Shown here: positions 7,874 to 14,027 of the stretch, in pieces
Position numbering within the stretch: position 1 is the first letter of the stretch
Layout of the letters: every line of letters begins with the position of its first letter
Assembly (NCBI GenBank): GCA_903819605.1
Contig: CAIJEA010000429.1
Coordinates: 1 to 14,027, forward strand
Direction: 5' to 3'
Length of the DNA: 14,027 nucleotides
Source of the DNA: an uncultured cyanobacterium
Lineage (GTDB): Bacteria; Cyanobacteriota; Cyanobacteriia; Pseudanabaenales; Pseudanabaenaceae
Notes under the pieces: generated by a model
The model's database searches: none
Told to the model about the DNA's origin: nothing
What the model saw: only the letters and a program-made list of their open reading frames with translations
Position numbers and translations under genes: made by a program

Positions 7874-8182
7874 ATGGCTATTTTTGCTGCTGTTCAAACT
7901 CCCGAAAAAGTTAAAGATACTGTAAGGGAAATAGTACGCAAGCCTTACCCGAAATATAAGGTCATTGTGCTAAACGATGATTTCAATACCTTTGAGCATG
8001 TCTCGAATTGTTTGATGAAATATATCCCTCAGATGACTGAAGAGCTAGCTTGGGAATTAACAAATCAAGTGCATTTTGAAGGCTTGGCGATCGTCTGGGT
8101 TGGTCCCTTAGAGCAAGCTGAGCTTTATCACGACCAACTCAAGCAATCTGGACTAACGATGGCTCCTCTAGAAGCTGAATAA
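7874..8182 (+). CDS. clpS: ClpS, ATP-dependent protease adaptor
   Basis: This 102-aa protein is the ClpS adaptor that binds N-degron substrates (destabilising N-terminal residues) and hands them to the ClpC/ClpP protease in the cytosol. A flexible N-terminal extension (about 1-24) precedes the fold. The substrate pocket shows NDD at 34-36, Thr39 and His67 (in NQVHFEG), matching the residues that hold the alpha-amino group in Escherichia coli ClpS. The gatekeeper position is Phe40 rather than Met. The ending (GLTMAPLEAE) is typical of cyanobacterial ClpS. Length is normal, the ATG at 7874 is the natural start, and the gene appears monocistronic. Confidence 0.95.
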   Translation: MAIFAAVQTPEKVKDTVREIVRKPYPKYKVIVLNDDFNTFEHVSNCLMKYIPQMTEELAWELTNQVHFEGLAIVWVGPLEQAELYHDQLKQSGLTMAPLEAE

Positions 8183-8254
8183 AGGTTTTATTGGGCGAGG
8201 TTGCCCATTATTAATTCTACAAATCCATTCATTTAGATTTAGAGGTTATTAATC

Positions 8255-10126
8255 ATGAAATTCATCTATAAAAATTTGAAATCAGATGTAGTATCAGCTA
8301 ATCCTACGACTCTAAATTTGCAACCTCGACCGTTCGCACCTAATTATCTGGCATCTTCCCAAGACGACAATGTAGGTATTGCCAGTAGTCATACTTATAC
8401 TAAAAAGAATTCATCAGAAAATCTATTAGAAAAATTAATTTCCTCATCAAATTCAGAACAATCTGCTAAACCAATTCAACGCAAACCTTATGCGCGCCTC
8501 GCGGCAATTCGTGCTCAGAGGATGAGTACAGCGATCCAAGCTAAGCTCAACATTGGAGCGCCAAACGACAAATATGAAAAAGAGGCAGATGCCACAGCCG
8601 CAAAAGTTGTTAAGCAAATTAATGCGCCATCACAGGAAAAATCTGTCCAAAGACAAGAATCGATGGAAGATGAAGATCAACTTCAGATGAAGCCTGAAAT
8701 CTCTACTCTCCAAAGACAAGAATCGATGGAAGAAGAGAGTGAAGAACTTCAGATGAAATCTATTCTGCAAAGACGTGAAAATCTTAATGACGAGGAAGCG
8801 CCATCTGATTTAGAGTCATCAATCCAGAATGCAAGGGGAAGTGGTCAGCCGCTTGACTCCACTTTGCAAGCAAAGATGGGACAGACTATGGGAGCAGACT
8901 TTAGCGGAGTGAAAGTACATACAGATGCTCAATCCGACCAATTAAATAAATCAATACAGGCAAAGGCATTTACGACTGGCAAAGATGTCTTCTTTCGTCA
9001 AGGGGCATATAATCCAAGCAGTTCAGAAGGTCAGGAGTTGATTGCTCACGAGCTCACGCATGTTGTTCAGCAAGATAGTAATCAATCAATACAAAGGAAA
9101 ATTGACTTTAAACCTGAAAAACTATCAGGAATGGTGTCCACAAAGGCAAAAATTGCTTCAACTTTTACAGAGGAGGGCTTGAGTACCTTACAAAGAATTA
9201 AGCTGGTTTTAAAGGAATATTCAAAAATCAATGATCCCAAAGTTGAAGCCAATATGCTTGCTTTTTTGAAGTCACAGTCAGAGCTTTGGTTAGCGCAGCA
9301 CAAGTATACAAAAACAAAGAAAGGTCGCCAAAAAACTGCTCTCATTAATGAGTTGATACAATCGATAATTGCAGAACAGGCATCAATAGCACGAGCCGAA
9401 AACTACGCTAAGGATCTCAAGGACAATAAGTTTCAATTTCTAACACCAGAATCAAAGAGAAAAATTGTGAACGACGATCAATCTAATCATCCAGCTGCAC
9501 CTATTGCTCAAAAATACGGATTATTGGAAGGCGAAATGAGGGCAATTCGGATGTATGCAGGCAATGAATATATTTACATTAATCCGATCATTGCTAAAAA
9601 TGAAGCTTGGCTTAATAGTCAGATACCTAAGTATGTAGGAATGCATAACGATCTTGAAGATGGGCTACCTGATTTCTTTAAGAATAAAAATAGTCTTTAT
9701 GACTTTAGTGATGATGAGCGGATGCGGTTGAATGAAGAAGCGAATACCCACGCAGATGTAGCTATCTCAGGTTTAAAGAAATTGCCGAACATGGTGAAGC
9801 AATGTTTTAGAGGGTTGGGTTTATCTGAGGCGGAGTTTAAGGCACAGTACGAAGATAAGGTGGGACAGACAATTAGTTTCCCCAGCTTTACAAGCACATC
9901 AAGGGATATAATAACTGCTAAATTATTTGCGGGAACCAATTCCAGACAGCAAGGAAGAGTAGGAATTTTATTAAAAATGAATGTTAAGTTTGGCAAGGAC
10001 ATTAATAAGATTTCTGGTGCTGGTGAAGCTGAGATTTTGCTTTTACCCAATGCTCAATTTAAGATTGATTCCATTGAAGATTCTGTCAATGGCTATAAAC
10101 AGGTTGTGTTAACTCAGGTGGCTTAG
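8255..10126 (+). CDS. DUF4157 (eCIS-core) protein with C-terminal ADP-ribosyltransferase-like toxin domain
   Basis: This 623-aa protein has no signal peptide. Residues 1-130 are disordered, with the AKLNIGAPNDKYEKEADATA lead-in usual in front of DUF4157. Residues about 131-180 hold acidic repeats (QRQESMEDEDQLQMK, QRQESMEEESEELQMK). DUF4157 spans about 199-273 (MGADFSGVKVHTD..., DVFFRQGAYNP) and ends in IAHELTHVVQQ, an HExxH zinc-protease motif at His265-His269. After a helical linker, residues about 400-623 look like a mono-ADP-ribosyltransferase: IRMYAGNEYIYIN, the NAD-binding Arg519 in CFRG, FTSTS with the STS motif at 547-549, and catalytic E591-A-E593 (ExE, usual for arginine-modifying enzymes). 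DUF4157 proteins are known cargo of extracellular contractile injection systems, so this is probably an injected NAD-dependent toxin; the target is unknown. No injection-apparatus genes are in the window. Confidence 0.85.
   Translation: MKFIYKNLKSDVVSANPTTLNLQPRPFAPNYLASSQDDNVGIASSHTYTKKNSSENLLEKLISSSNSEQSAKPIQRKPYARLAAIRAQRMSTAIQAKLNIGAPNDKYEKEADATAAKVVKQINAPSQEKSVQRQESMEDEDQLQMKPEISTLQRQESMEEESEELQMKSILQRRENLNDEEAPSDLESSIQNARGSGQPLDSTLQAKMGQTMGADFSGVKVHTDAQSDQLNKSIQAKAFTTGKDVFFRQGAYNPSSSEGQELIAHELTHVVQQDSNQSIQRKIDFKPEKLSGMVSTKAKIASTFTEEGLSTLQRIKLVLKEYSKINDPKVEANMLAFLKSQSELWLAQHKYTKTKKGRQKTALINELIQSIIAEQASIARAENYAKDLKDNKFQFLTPESKRKIVNDDQSNHPAAPIAQKYGLLEGEMRAIRMYAGNEYIYINPIIAKNEAWLNSQIPKYVGMHNDLEDGLPDFFKNKNSLYDFSDDERMRLNEEANTHADVAISGLKKLPNMVKQCFRGLGLSEAEFKAQYEDKVGQTISFPSFTSTSRDIITAKLFAGTNSRQQGRVGILLKMNVKFGKDINKISGAGEAEILLLPNAQFKIDSIEDSVNGYKQVVLTQVA
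8647..8785 (+). repeat. Imperfect tandem repeat in the DUF4157 protein's acidic linker
   Basis: A 24-base segment encoding QRQESMEE/D is exact at 8647-8670 and 8710-8733 (63-base period). CTTCAGATGAA recurs at 8681 and 8747, so the second unit is one codon longer. A diverged third unit (LQRRENLNDEE) follows from about 8767. Such LQRQ...LQMK repeats are usual in cyanobacterial DUF4157 proteins and vary in number between strains. Confidence 0.8.
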
Positions 10127-10191
10127 GTTTTAACCACTTTTCGGCTTTCGCATTTCTATAAATACATATAAACCCATAATCATTACTAGCC

Positions 10192-10554
10192 ATGACTTTA
10201 GATATTATTAGCAATACTTTCAAAGAATATTTTGCACCATTCGGAAATATAGAGTTACCTAATCCTATTCCTCCCAAGGGAAACATTAATCAAGGGAGAA
10301 CGGGATGGCAAATCACCTATGTATTAAATGAAGATGATCATCATCAGGTTTGTCTTGATTTTTTGGCAAGTCATCCTGAAGCGGGTATGACCCATGTCAG
10401 GATTGATAGCGATGGGAAATATAGTTATTTGGATACCTATCGTGAAAGTTATACCTTTGATCCAAATATTGAAGGCGATAAGGAAAGAGCAGAAAAAGAA
10501 TTTTTAGAGTATAATCGTAAAATTGGTGATGAACTGAAAGCTAGGGGCTTTTAA
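10192..10554 (+). CDS. Unknown small protein, candidate immunity/accessory partner of the toxin
   Basis: This 120-aa soluble, acidic protein is one I do not recognise. It begins 65 bases after the toxin-like gene on the same strand and has no membrane segment. Visible features are a central GWQITYVLNEDDHHQVCLDF strand-rich part, VRIDSDGKYSYLDTYRESY, and a charged C-terminal helix (EGDKERAEKEFLEYNRKI). Gene size, position and strand fit an immunity protein that blocks self-intoxication by the neighbouring ADP-ribosyltransferase domain, but the sequence itself shows nothing specific. It could equally be an unrelated small protein or a loading factor. Like the toxin gene it lacks HIP1 octamers. 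ATG 10192 is the first in-frame start. Confidence 0.65.
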   Translation: MTLDIISNTFKEYFAPFGNIELPNPIPPKGNINQGRTGWQITYVLNEDDHHQVCLDFLASHPEAGMTHVRIDSDGKYSYLDTYRESYTFDPNIEGDKERAEKEFLEYNRKIGDELKARGF

Positions 10555-10654
10555 GCATTTTACGTTACTACTTTTTAGCTAGTGGCGTAGAGATTAGGGG
10601 CAGAAACGATCGCGCTACAATGGTCAATATGGTGAATCCATTCTGAAAATACCC

Positions 10655-12061
10655 ATGGCAAATTCTTCGTTTCCCAATGTGACCGCCATTGCTGAAAACG
10701 CTTTGCTCGAAAGACAATCGCTGCCACCTGAATTGTTGGAAGCAGAGACAGTCCGTCCTAGCTATGATGGCTTGGGACTGGCGAATGTGCCCGCCTTAGC
10801 GATGCATTGGTTGGGTGTCGATATGATGCAAACTTCTATCGCTGCGTTGCCACCATTCAATCCATTGCTGTTGGAGAATCCAGTCGTGACCGAGGCGTGG
10901 GAGGCGTGGCAACAGCAGGATGACATCAACCACGTGGTTCTATTGATCGTGGATGCCTTTGGTTACGATCAACTCCAAACGGTAATGGCAGAGGGTGATG
11001 CTCCTGGACTAGCGATCGCCTGCGGCAGTCCCCAAGCTTTTTTCATGCCTGCGACTTCGGTTTTCCCCAGCACCACCGCCACAGCTCTCACCAGCGCCGC
11101 CACTGCCCACGCTCCAGCCCAACATGGCATTATGGGGACAAAAGCCTATGTCCGAGAAGTGGGAAGCATTGTCAATTTTCTACGGTGGACACCAGGTTTA
11201 TCTCCCAATTCGGCTATCTATACAGATTCACAACTCAATCCAGAGACGTTTGTCCCCGTCCCGAATTTATATTTGACCTTGGAGGCTGCTGGGGTCGATG
11301 TGGGGATTGTCAACTGGCGCAACTTTCGAGGAACTAGCGTTAGCCGATTCACCACAGGCGGCGCGCAAGCGGGTAAACAAGGATATGTTGATTATCTGAC
11401 AGCAAGCGATGGATTTGTTCATCTTCGCAATCGATTGCTCAACCTTCAAGAGAAAAGCCTTCAAGAGAAAACTAAGAGTTTTACACACCTCTATATTCCG
11501 AATTTAGACAGTGCAGCCCATCGGTATGGTCCTCTCAGTGATTGTTACCGAGCAGAGGTCGCAACGCTAGATTTTGCGTTGAATCGGGAGTTGTTCGAGC
11601 CATTGCGAGGGCGATCGGACATTGTGTTATTACTGGTCGCCGATCATGGACAACGGACGCTCGATCCAGATAAAGTGCTGTGGTTGAATCACCATCCTGA
11701 TTTAACGAAATGCCTATGCGCTTCCGCAACGGGTGAATCGCAAGCTCGATTTTTGCATGTTAGATCGGGACAAGAAGAATCAGCGATCGCTTATATTCAG
11801 ACTCATTTGAGAGATCGGTTTTTAGCAATTCCAAAAGATAAAGCAATCCATCTTGGATTATTTGGATTACCCGAACAGCCACCTACTGAGGAAATTGGCG
11901 ATCGCATAGGAGATTTGATTTTAATTCCCCAAAATGGCTGGTCTTGTTTTCAGCATGTGGGAGAGACGAAACCAGAGGATTGTCAAACGACGCTCATAGG
12001 TATTCATGGCGGTGTAACGCGGTCTGAAATGCTGATTCCGTTCTTAGCCTATCGATTTTAA
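10655..12061 (+). CDS. Alkaline-phosphatase-superfamily phosphodiesterase/nucleotide pyrophosphatase-like hydrolase
   Basis: This 468-aa protein has the two-metal site of the nucleotide pyrophosphatase/phosphodiesterase branch of the alkaline phosphatase superfamily. Asp100 is in LLIVDAFGYD, a nucleophile Thr in FPSTTATALT (Thr140 or Thr141), Asp285 and His289 in PNLDSAAHRYG, Asp330-His331 in VADHGQRT, and His451 in GIHGG near the C-terminus. All metal ligands are therefore present and the enzyme should be active. It would hydrolyse phosphodiester or phosphomonoester bonds; the substrate is unknown. No signal peptide is visible, so a cytoplasmic location is likely, unlike classical secreted phosphatases. 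The gene is rich in HIP1 and seems monocistronic. A 15-base tandem duplication around 11444-11473 (LQEKS/LQEKT) lies in a surface helix and keeps the frame. Confidence 0.88.
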   Translation: MANSSFPNVTAIAENALLERQSLPPELLEAETVRPSYDGLGLANVPALAMHWLGVDMMQTSIAALPPFNPLLLENPVVTEAWEAWQQQDDINHVVLLIVDAFGYDQLQTVMAEGDAPGLAIACGSPQAFFMPATSVFPSTTATALTSAATAHAPAQHGIMGTKAYVREVGSIVNFLRWTPGLSPNSAIYTDSQLNPETFVPVPNLYLTLEAAGVDVGIVNWRNFRGTSVSRFTTGGAQAGKQGYVDYLTASDGFVHLRNRLLNLQEKSLQEKTKSFTHLYIPNLDSAAHRYGPLSDCYRAEVATLDFALNRELFEPLRGRSDIVLLLVADHGQRTLDPDKVLWLNHHPDLTKCLCASATGESQARFLHVRSGQEESAIAYIQTHLRDRFLAIPKDKAIHLGLFGLPEQPPTEEIGDRIGDLILIPQNGWSCFQHVGETKPEDCQTTLIGIHGGVTRSEMLIPFLAYRF

Positions 12062-12134
12062 ATTGCTTACAAGTTCTATCCATTCCGTGCTGTTATTGCT
12101 GATTAGTCCGCTAAAGAAAAGATCGTCACGATTA

Positions 12135-12239
12135 TTATTTGTCAATAGGTGGATGTAGTCCAGCCATGAGGAGCAATCTTCGCATGTTGAGAACTCCAGA
12201 TCGATTCAATTCTGTGGCAGTGATGTATCGTCTAGACAT
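12135..12239 (-). pseudogene. Internally deleted HNH endonuclease remnant
   Basis: ATG at 12239 overlaps the stop of the upstream 136-aa gene by 8 bases and opens a 34-codon frame. It begins MSRRYITA, like the N-terminus of cyanobacterial HNH proteins usually paired with that family. It then passes straight into ELNRSGVLNMRRLLLMAGLHPP, which matches their C-terminus (LNRxGLVNLRxxLxxxGxHPP). The central Cys/His HNH region, normally some 100 or more residues, is missing, while frame and both ends survive: a clean internal deletion. It cannot be a nuclease. The match is from memory of the family and should be checked. Confidence 0.55.
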
Positions 12240-12642
12240 GGACTGGTTGAGGATGAATATCTAACTGTTGCATCAGTTCGGGTAATGAAATATTCCGTAA
12301 TTGTGCTAGTTGGATCAGATGTTGCAGGCGATCGCCATCATTTTGTTCAACAATATCGATAAGTCTGAGTAGGTCTTGATGTTCGTTAGGGGTTATGACT
12401 CCCGATCGCATTTTTGCGCTTAAGTCGTTGTATTGCTGTTGTAATTCGTCGGGTAAGGTTTGATTAATCTTTTGCAGTAGTTCGATTTCTAGTGTAGGTA
12501 GATTAGGATTTTGGCGATGTGCAAGTACCTGTCGAACTTGAATGAGTAATTTTTCTAAGTCAGGTGTATCTAGCTGCGCTACTCCAGCAAGTAGTTGATC
12601 GAGTTCTATGCTGATCTCGGATTTGAACTGAACTGTAGCCAT
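12232..12642 (-). CDS. Cyanobacterial hypothetical protein usually paired with an HNH nuclease (antitoxin-like)
   Basis: This 136-aa, all-helical soluble protein is common in cyanobacteria, often in many copies per genome. Its marks are the opening TVQFKSEISIELDQLLAGVAQL, DLEKLLIQVRQVLAHR, LLQKINQTLPDELQQQYNDL, a TPNEHQDLLRLID segment and RNISLPELMQQLDI at the end. No domain of known function is visible. In relatives the next gene, overlapping by a few bases, is an HNH endonuclease; here that partner is reduced to a remnant. A toxin-antitoxin-like or regulatory relation is often suspected but not shown. ATG at 12642 is clear. The gene is probably now orphaned. Confidence 0.7.
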   Translation of the reverse strand: MATVQFKSEISIELDQLLAGVAQLDTPDLEKLLIQVRQVLAHRQNPNLPTLEIELLQKINQTLPDELQQQYNDLSAKMRSGVITPNEHQDLLRLIDIVEQNDGDRLQHLIQLAQLRNISLPELMQQLDIHPQPVHV

Positions 12643-12852
12643 GTGTGTTGACCTTTGACAGGTTGTGGATTACATATTCTTGTTGAGCATTATAGCAAGA
12701 GTGCTAATTTATCCATGCGATCGCATGTCCAAAAATTGAAAGCGATCGCGCTACCAGTGTATTTAAACGCGATCGCTTAATAATTATTTGTCTTTACGAT
12801 CATCGATCATCTCTCGGAACTCATCAATGAAGCAAATCATTAGTTAAATGAA
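12643..12852. other. Intergenic region with three clustered HIP1 palindromes
   Basis: GCGATCGC occurs at 12717-12724, 12742-12749 and 12769-12776, i.e. three copies in 60 bases. The sites are the cyanobacterial HIP1 octamer, abundant genome-wide and of uncertain function. No gene is supported here. Confidence 0.75.
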
Positions 12853-13572
12853 TCAATCGGCATCAGTTGCCGCACTCAAGCCATCCTCGTAGCGCTTCAG
12901 GTATATGCCACTAAGCTCCCTAAGGTTTGGAAACTTATTTGAATCAAACACTTCTGGGATGTAGTGCATAGCGCATATCGATGACCACGATGGTTCATGT
13001 GACTCACCGTTGGCTCTAAACGCTTCGGTCAGAAGGTAATCATAGGCACTCCAACCTGCTTTCATTCCGTCATGGACAAGGGCTGTGTGGATCGAATTTA
13101 CCTTCTCTATATCGGACTCATCTCGACCATGGATGATCGGGTTCCGCATTCCCTTATAAAAGTCGGTATAGTATTTGCTGAAAGCATCCTTAGCATGGGG
13201 CTTATCGTCAGAATTAGTTTGATCCAGCAGTGTGTCCCATGATTCCCTGAACCCAGTTACTTTCAATGGCTTTAGCTCTTTGCAGAGAGTTGGCACGAAA
13301 TACGGAACCTTTTCCATCATCGCCTGAAATAGAACGACAGCATGAACACACGCCTCAAGTTCGACGCGTTGGAGCTTAGTAAGCAACATTTGATAATCAA
13401 AGCATTTTGACCAGTCATGCACAGATGGATCAATGAGGTTATGGTCATGCACCTCGCTATACACCAAGCATGCCTTCGCCAGATGGTCGAAGGCGGGATG
13501 ACCCAGTAGGCGTGCGACATCGAAGTGGTTATGTAACTTGAACATCTGGTTCTTCTCAGTTAGTCGTTCCAT
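12853..13572 (-). CDS. Unknown protein with HEPN-like RxxxxH motif
   Basis: This 239-aa soluble protein is one I do not recognise. ATG at 13572 (MERLTEKNQMF) is preferred; a TTG at 13587 would add five residues. It is mostly helical. The one telling feature is KGMRNPIIHGRDESD, with R143-NPII-H148, the Rx4H signature found near the end of HEPN domains, helical folds that are frequently RNases or partners in toxin and defence systems. The surrounding GMRNPIIHG is also typical of non-catalytic HEPN-like proteins such as Apea-type domains, so nuclease activity is not implied. The gene contains no HIP1 octamer and its codon use looks less A/T-rich than its neighbours, consistent with horizontal transfer. 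It lies between broken genes on the same strand, with no obvious partner. Confidence 0.6.
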   Translation of the reverse strand: MERLTEKNQMFKLHNHFDVARLLGHPAFDHLAKACLVYSEVHDHNLIDPSVHDWSKCFDYQMLLTKLQRVELEACVHAVVLFQAMMEKVPYFVPTLCKELKPLKVTGFRESWDTLLDQTNSDDKPHAKDAFSKYYTDFYKGMRNPIIHGRDESDIEKVNSIHTALVHDGMKAGWSAYDYLLTEAFRANGESHEPSWSSICAMHYIPEVFDSNKFPNLRELSGIYLKRYEDGLSAATDAD

Positions 13573-13667
13573 TATCGCACTACACAATCCGCATTAAACA
13601 CCAAACGAAGCTAGACATTGCTGCATTGCTTGCGCTATAGTTTCGTGGTCGCAGCTATAGCGAACCA

Positions 13668-13856
13668 TTAACAGTTTTGTAAAACTTGAGCAGCCGTTAA
13701 TTGAAGTTCAGGAAATATCGGCGAAGCGATCGCTTGCTCACCTTCATAAACTCTCTCTTCATAAAATCCTTCCACCCATTCCAATACCGTCACCTTTTGG
13801 GCGATCGCATCAACAATCCAATATTCGGCAATACCTCTCGCTGCATACTCTGTACG
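13668..13856 (-). pseudogene. Uma2-family nuclease-fold protein, C-terminal half only
   Basis: The minus-strand frame reads RTEYAARGIAEYWIVDAIAQ and continues through VTVLEWVEGFYEE to stop at 13668. This is the C-terminal half of Uma2 (DUF820), a restriction-endonuclease-like family highly expanded in cyanobacteria. The EYWIVD strand with its Asp is part of the usual active-site region. Homology stops exactly at 13856, where the N-terminal half should continue rightwards; instead the sequence turns into the opposite-strand Uma2 segment. As it stands the piece has no start. Confidence 0.75.
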
Positions 13857-14027
13857 TATCCCTGATTTAGTGGTTTATTCTGAAGAATTGGCGATCGCAA
13901 TGCAAGGTGCAACCCGATCGCTAATATTGCTAGATATGCCACCACCATTGTTAGTAGTGGAAGTGGTCAGCCCCAATCAAGCTAGTCGAGATTATCGCTA
14001 CAAGCGTACAGAGTATGCAGCGAGAGG
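13834..14027 (+). pseudogene. Uma2-family nuclease-fold protein, middle segment on the opposite strand
   Basis: From about 13855 the plus strand reads VRIPDLVVYSEELAIAMQGA, then LLVVEVVSPNQASRDYRYKR and TEYAAR at the window edge. This is the central Uma2 fold, including the RIPDLVV and VVEVVSP strands that carry conserved acidic residues. The N-terminus is missing: left of 13857 the frame enters the reverse complement of the other Uma2 piece. It is complementary in content to the minus-strand half, as if one gene had been cut and folded back. It may continue intact beyond the window. Confidence 0.7.
13834..14027. repeat. 23-bp exact inverted repeat at the Uma2 fold-back
   Basis: Bases 13834-13856 and 14005-14027 are exact reverse complements (23 bp), both encoding RTEYAAR of Uma2, separated by 148 bases. 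The second arm ends at the window edge, so the true length may be greater. Confidence 0.9.

Noticed and set aside
8192..8207. TGGGC/GCCCA hairpin after clpS as a terminator
   Set aside because: Only a 5-bp stem and followed by TTATTAATT rather than a T-run; too weak.
12062..12231. A minus-strand frame after the 136-aa gene containing a CEDC pair (FSTCEDCSSWLDYI), at first taken for the HNH zinc site
   Set aside because: It lies in a different frame from the overlapping ATG at 12239, has no start, and the ATG frame itself matches the HNH C-terminus at the same bases; the CEDC reading is a shadow.
12784..12840. An 18-codon minus-strand ORF (MICFIDEFREMIDDRKDK)
   Set aside because: Too short to judge, no recognised family, and no ribosome-binding site I could support; could be a gene tail but evidence is lacking.
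13633..13662. Inverted repeat CGCTATAG/CTATAGCG between the Uma2 piece and the HEPN-like gene
   Set aside because: 8-bp stem with a 14-base loop and no T-run; might be an operator or chance.

Overview
The window is cyanobacterial chromosome. The octamer GCGATCGC (HIP1) recurs through most of it, and ClpS, a glycolate-dehydrogenase-type GlcD, a DnaK with an acidic tail, Uma2 proteins and the 136-aa family seen next to HNH nucleases all fit a filamentous, Pseudanabaena-like species. The genus is a guess from protein style; no rRNA is present.

Layout. 1-440: 3' end of a dnaK gene and a very strong terminator. 588-3521: a large fusion of an APC-type transporter with a PAS/histidine-kinase module. 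3544-5515: a decaying cassette of small overlapping genes, comprising an unknown 70-aa ORF, an S1-domain gene broken by a TAG codon, two DUF488 genes, and a dual-OB-like gene cut short by an ISAzo13-type transposase remnant (5548-5986). 6034-7533 (minus): glcD. 7534-7873: non-coding, with two long hairpins that look like a dispersed repeat. 7874-8182: clpS. 8255-10126: a DUF4157 (eCIS-core) protein with a C-terminal ADP-ribosyltransferase-like domain carrying an intact R...STS...ExE signature, followed by a small unknown ORF (10192-10554) that may be its immunity or accessory protein. 10655-12061: alkaline-phosphatase-superfamily hydrolase. 12232-12642 (minus): cyanobacterial 136-aa protein overlapping an internally deleted HNH-nuclease remnant (12135-12239). 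12853-13572 (minus): unknown protein with a HEPN-like RNPIIH motif. 13668-14027: two Uma2 halves in opposite orientation around a 23-bp inverted repeat that reaches the window edge.

Conserved housekeeping genes (dnaK, glcD, clpS, phosphatase) alternate with accessory material. The accessory blocks 8183-10600 and 12853-13600 contain no HIP1 octamer that I can find, which suggests they were acquired. Several accessory genes are visibly broken: S1 nonsense codon, dual-OB truncation, HNH deletion, transposase remnant and Uma2 fold-back. The most interesting intact unit is the eCIS-type toxin with its downstream partner. No tail-sheath, tube or baseplate genes of a contractile injection system are present here, so the effector is either encoded away from its apparatus or is an orphan.
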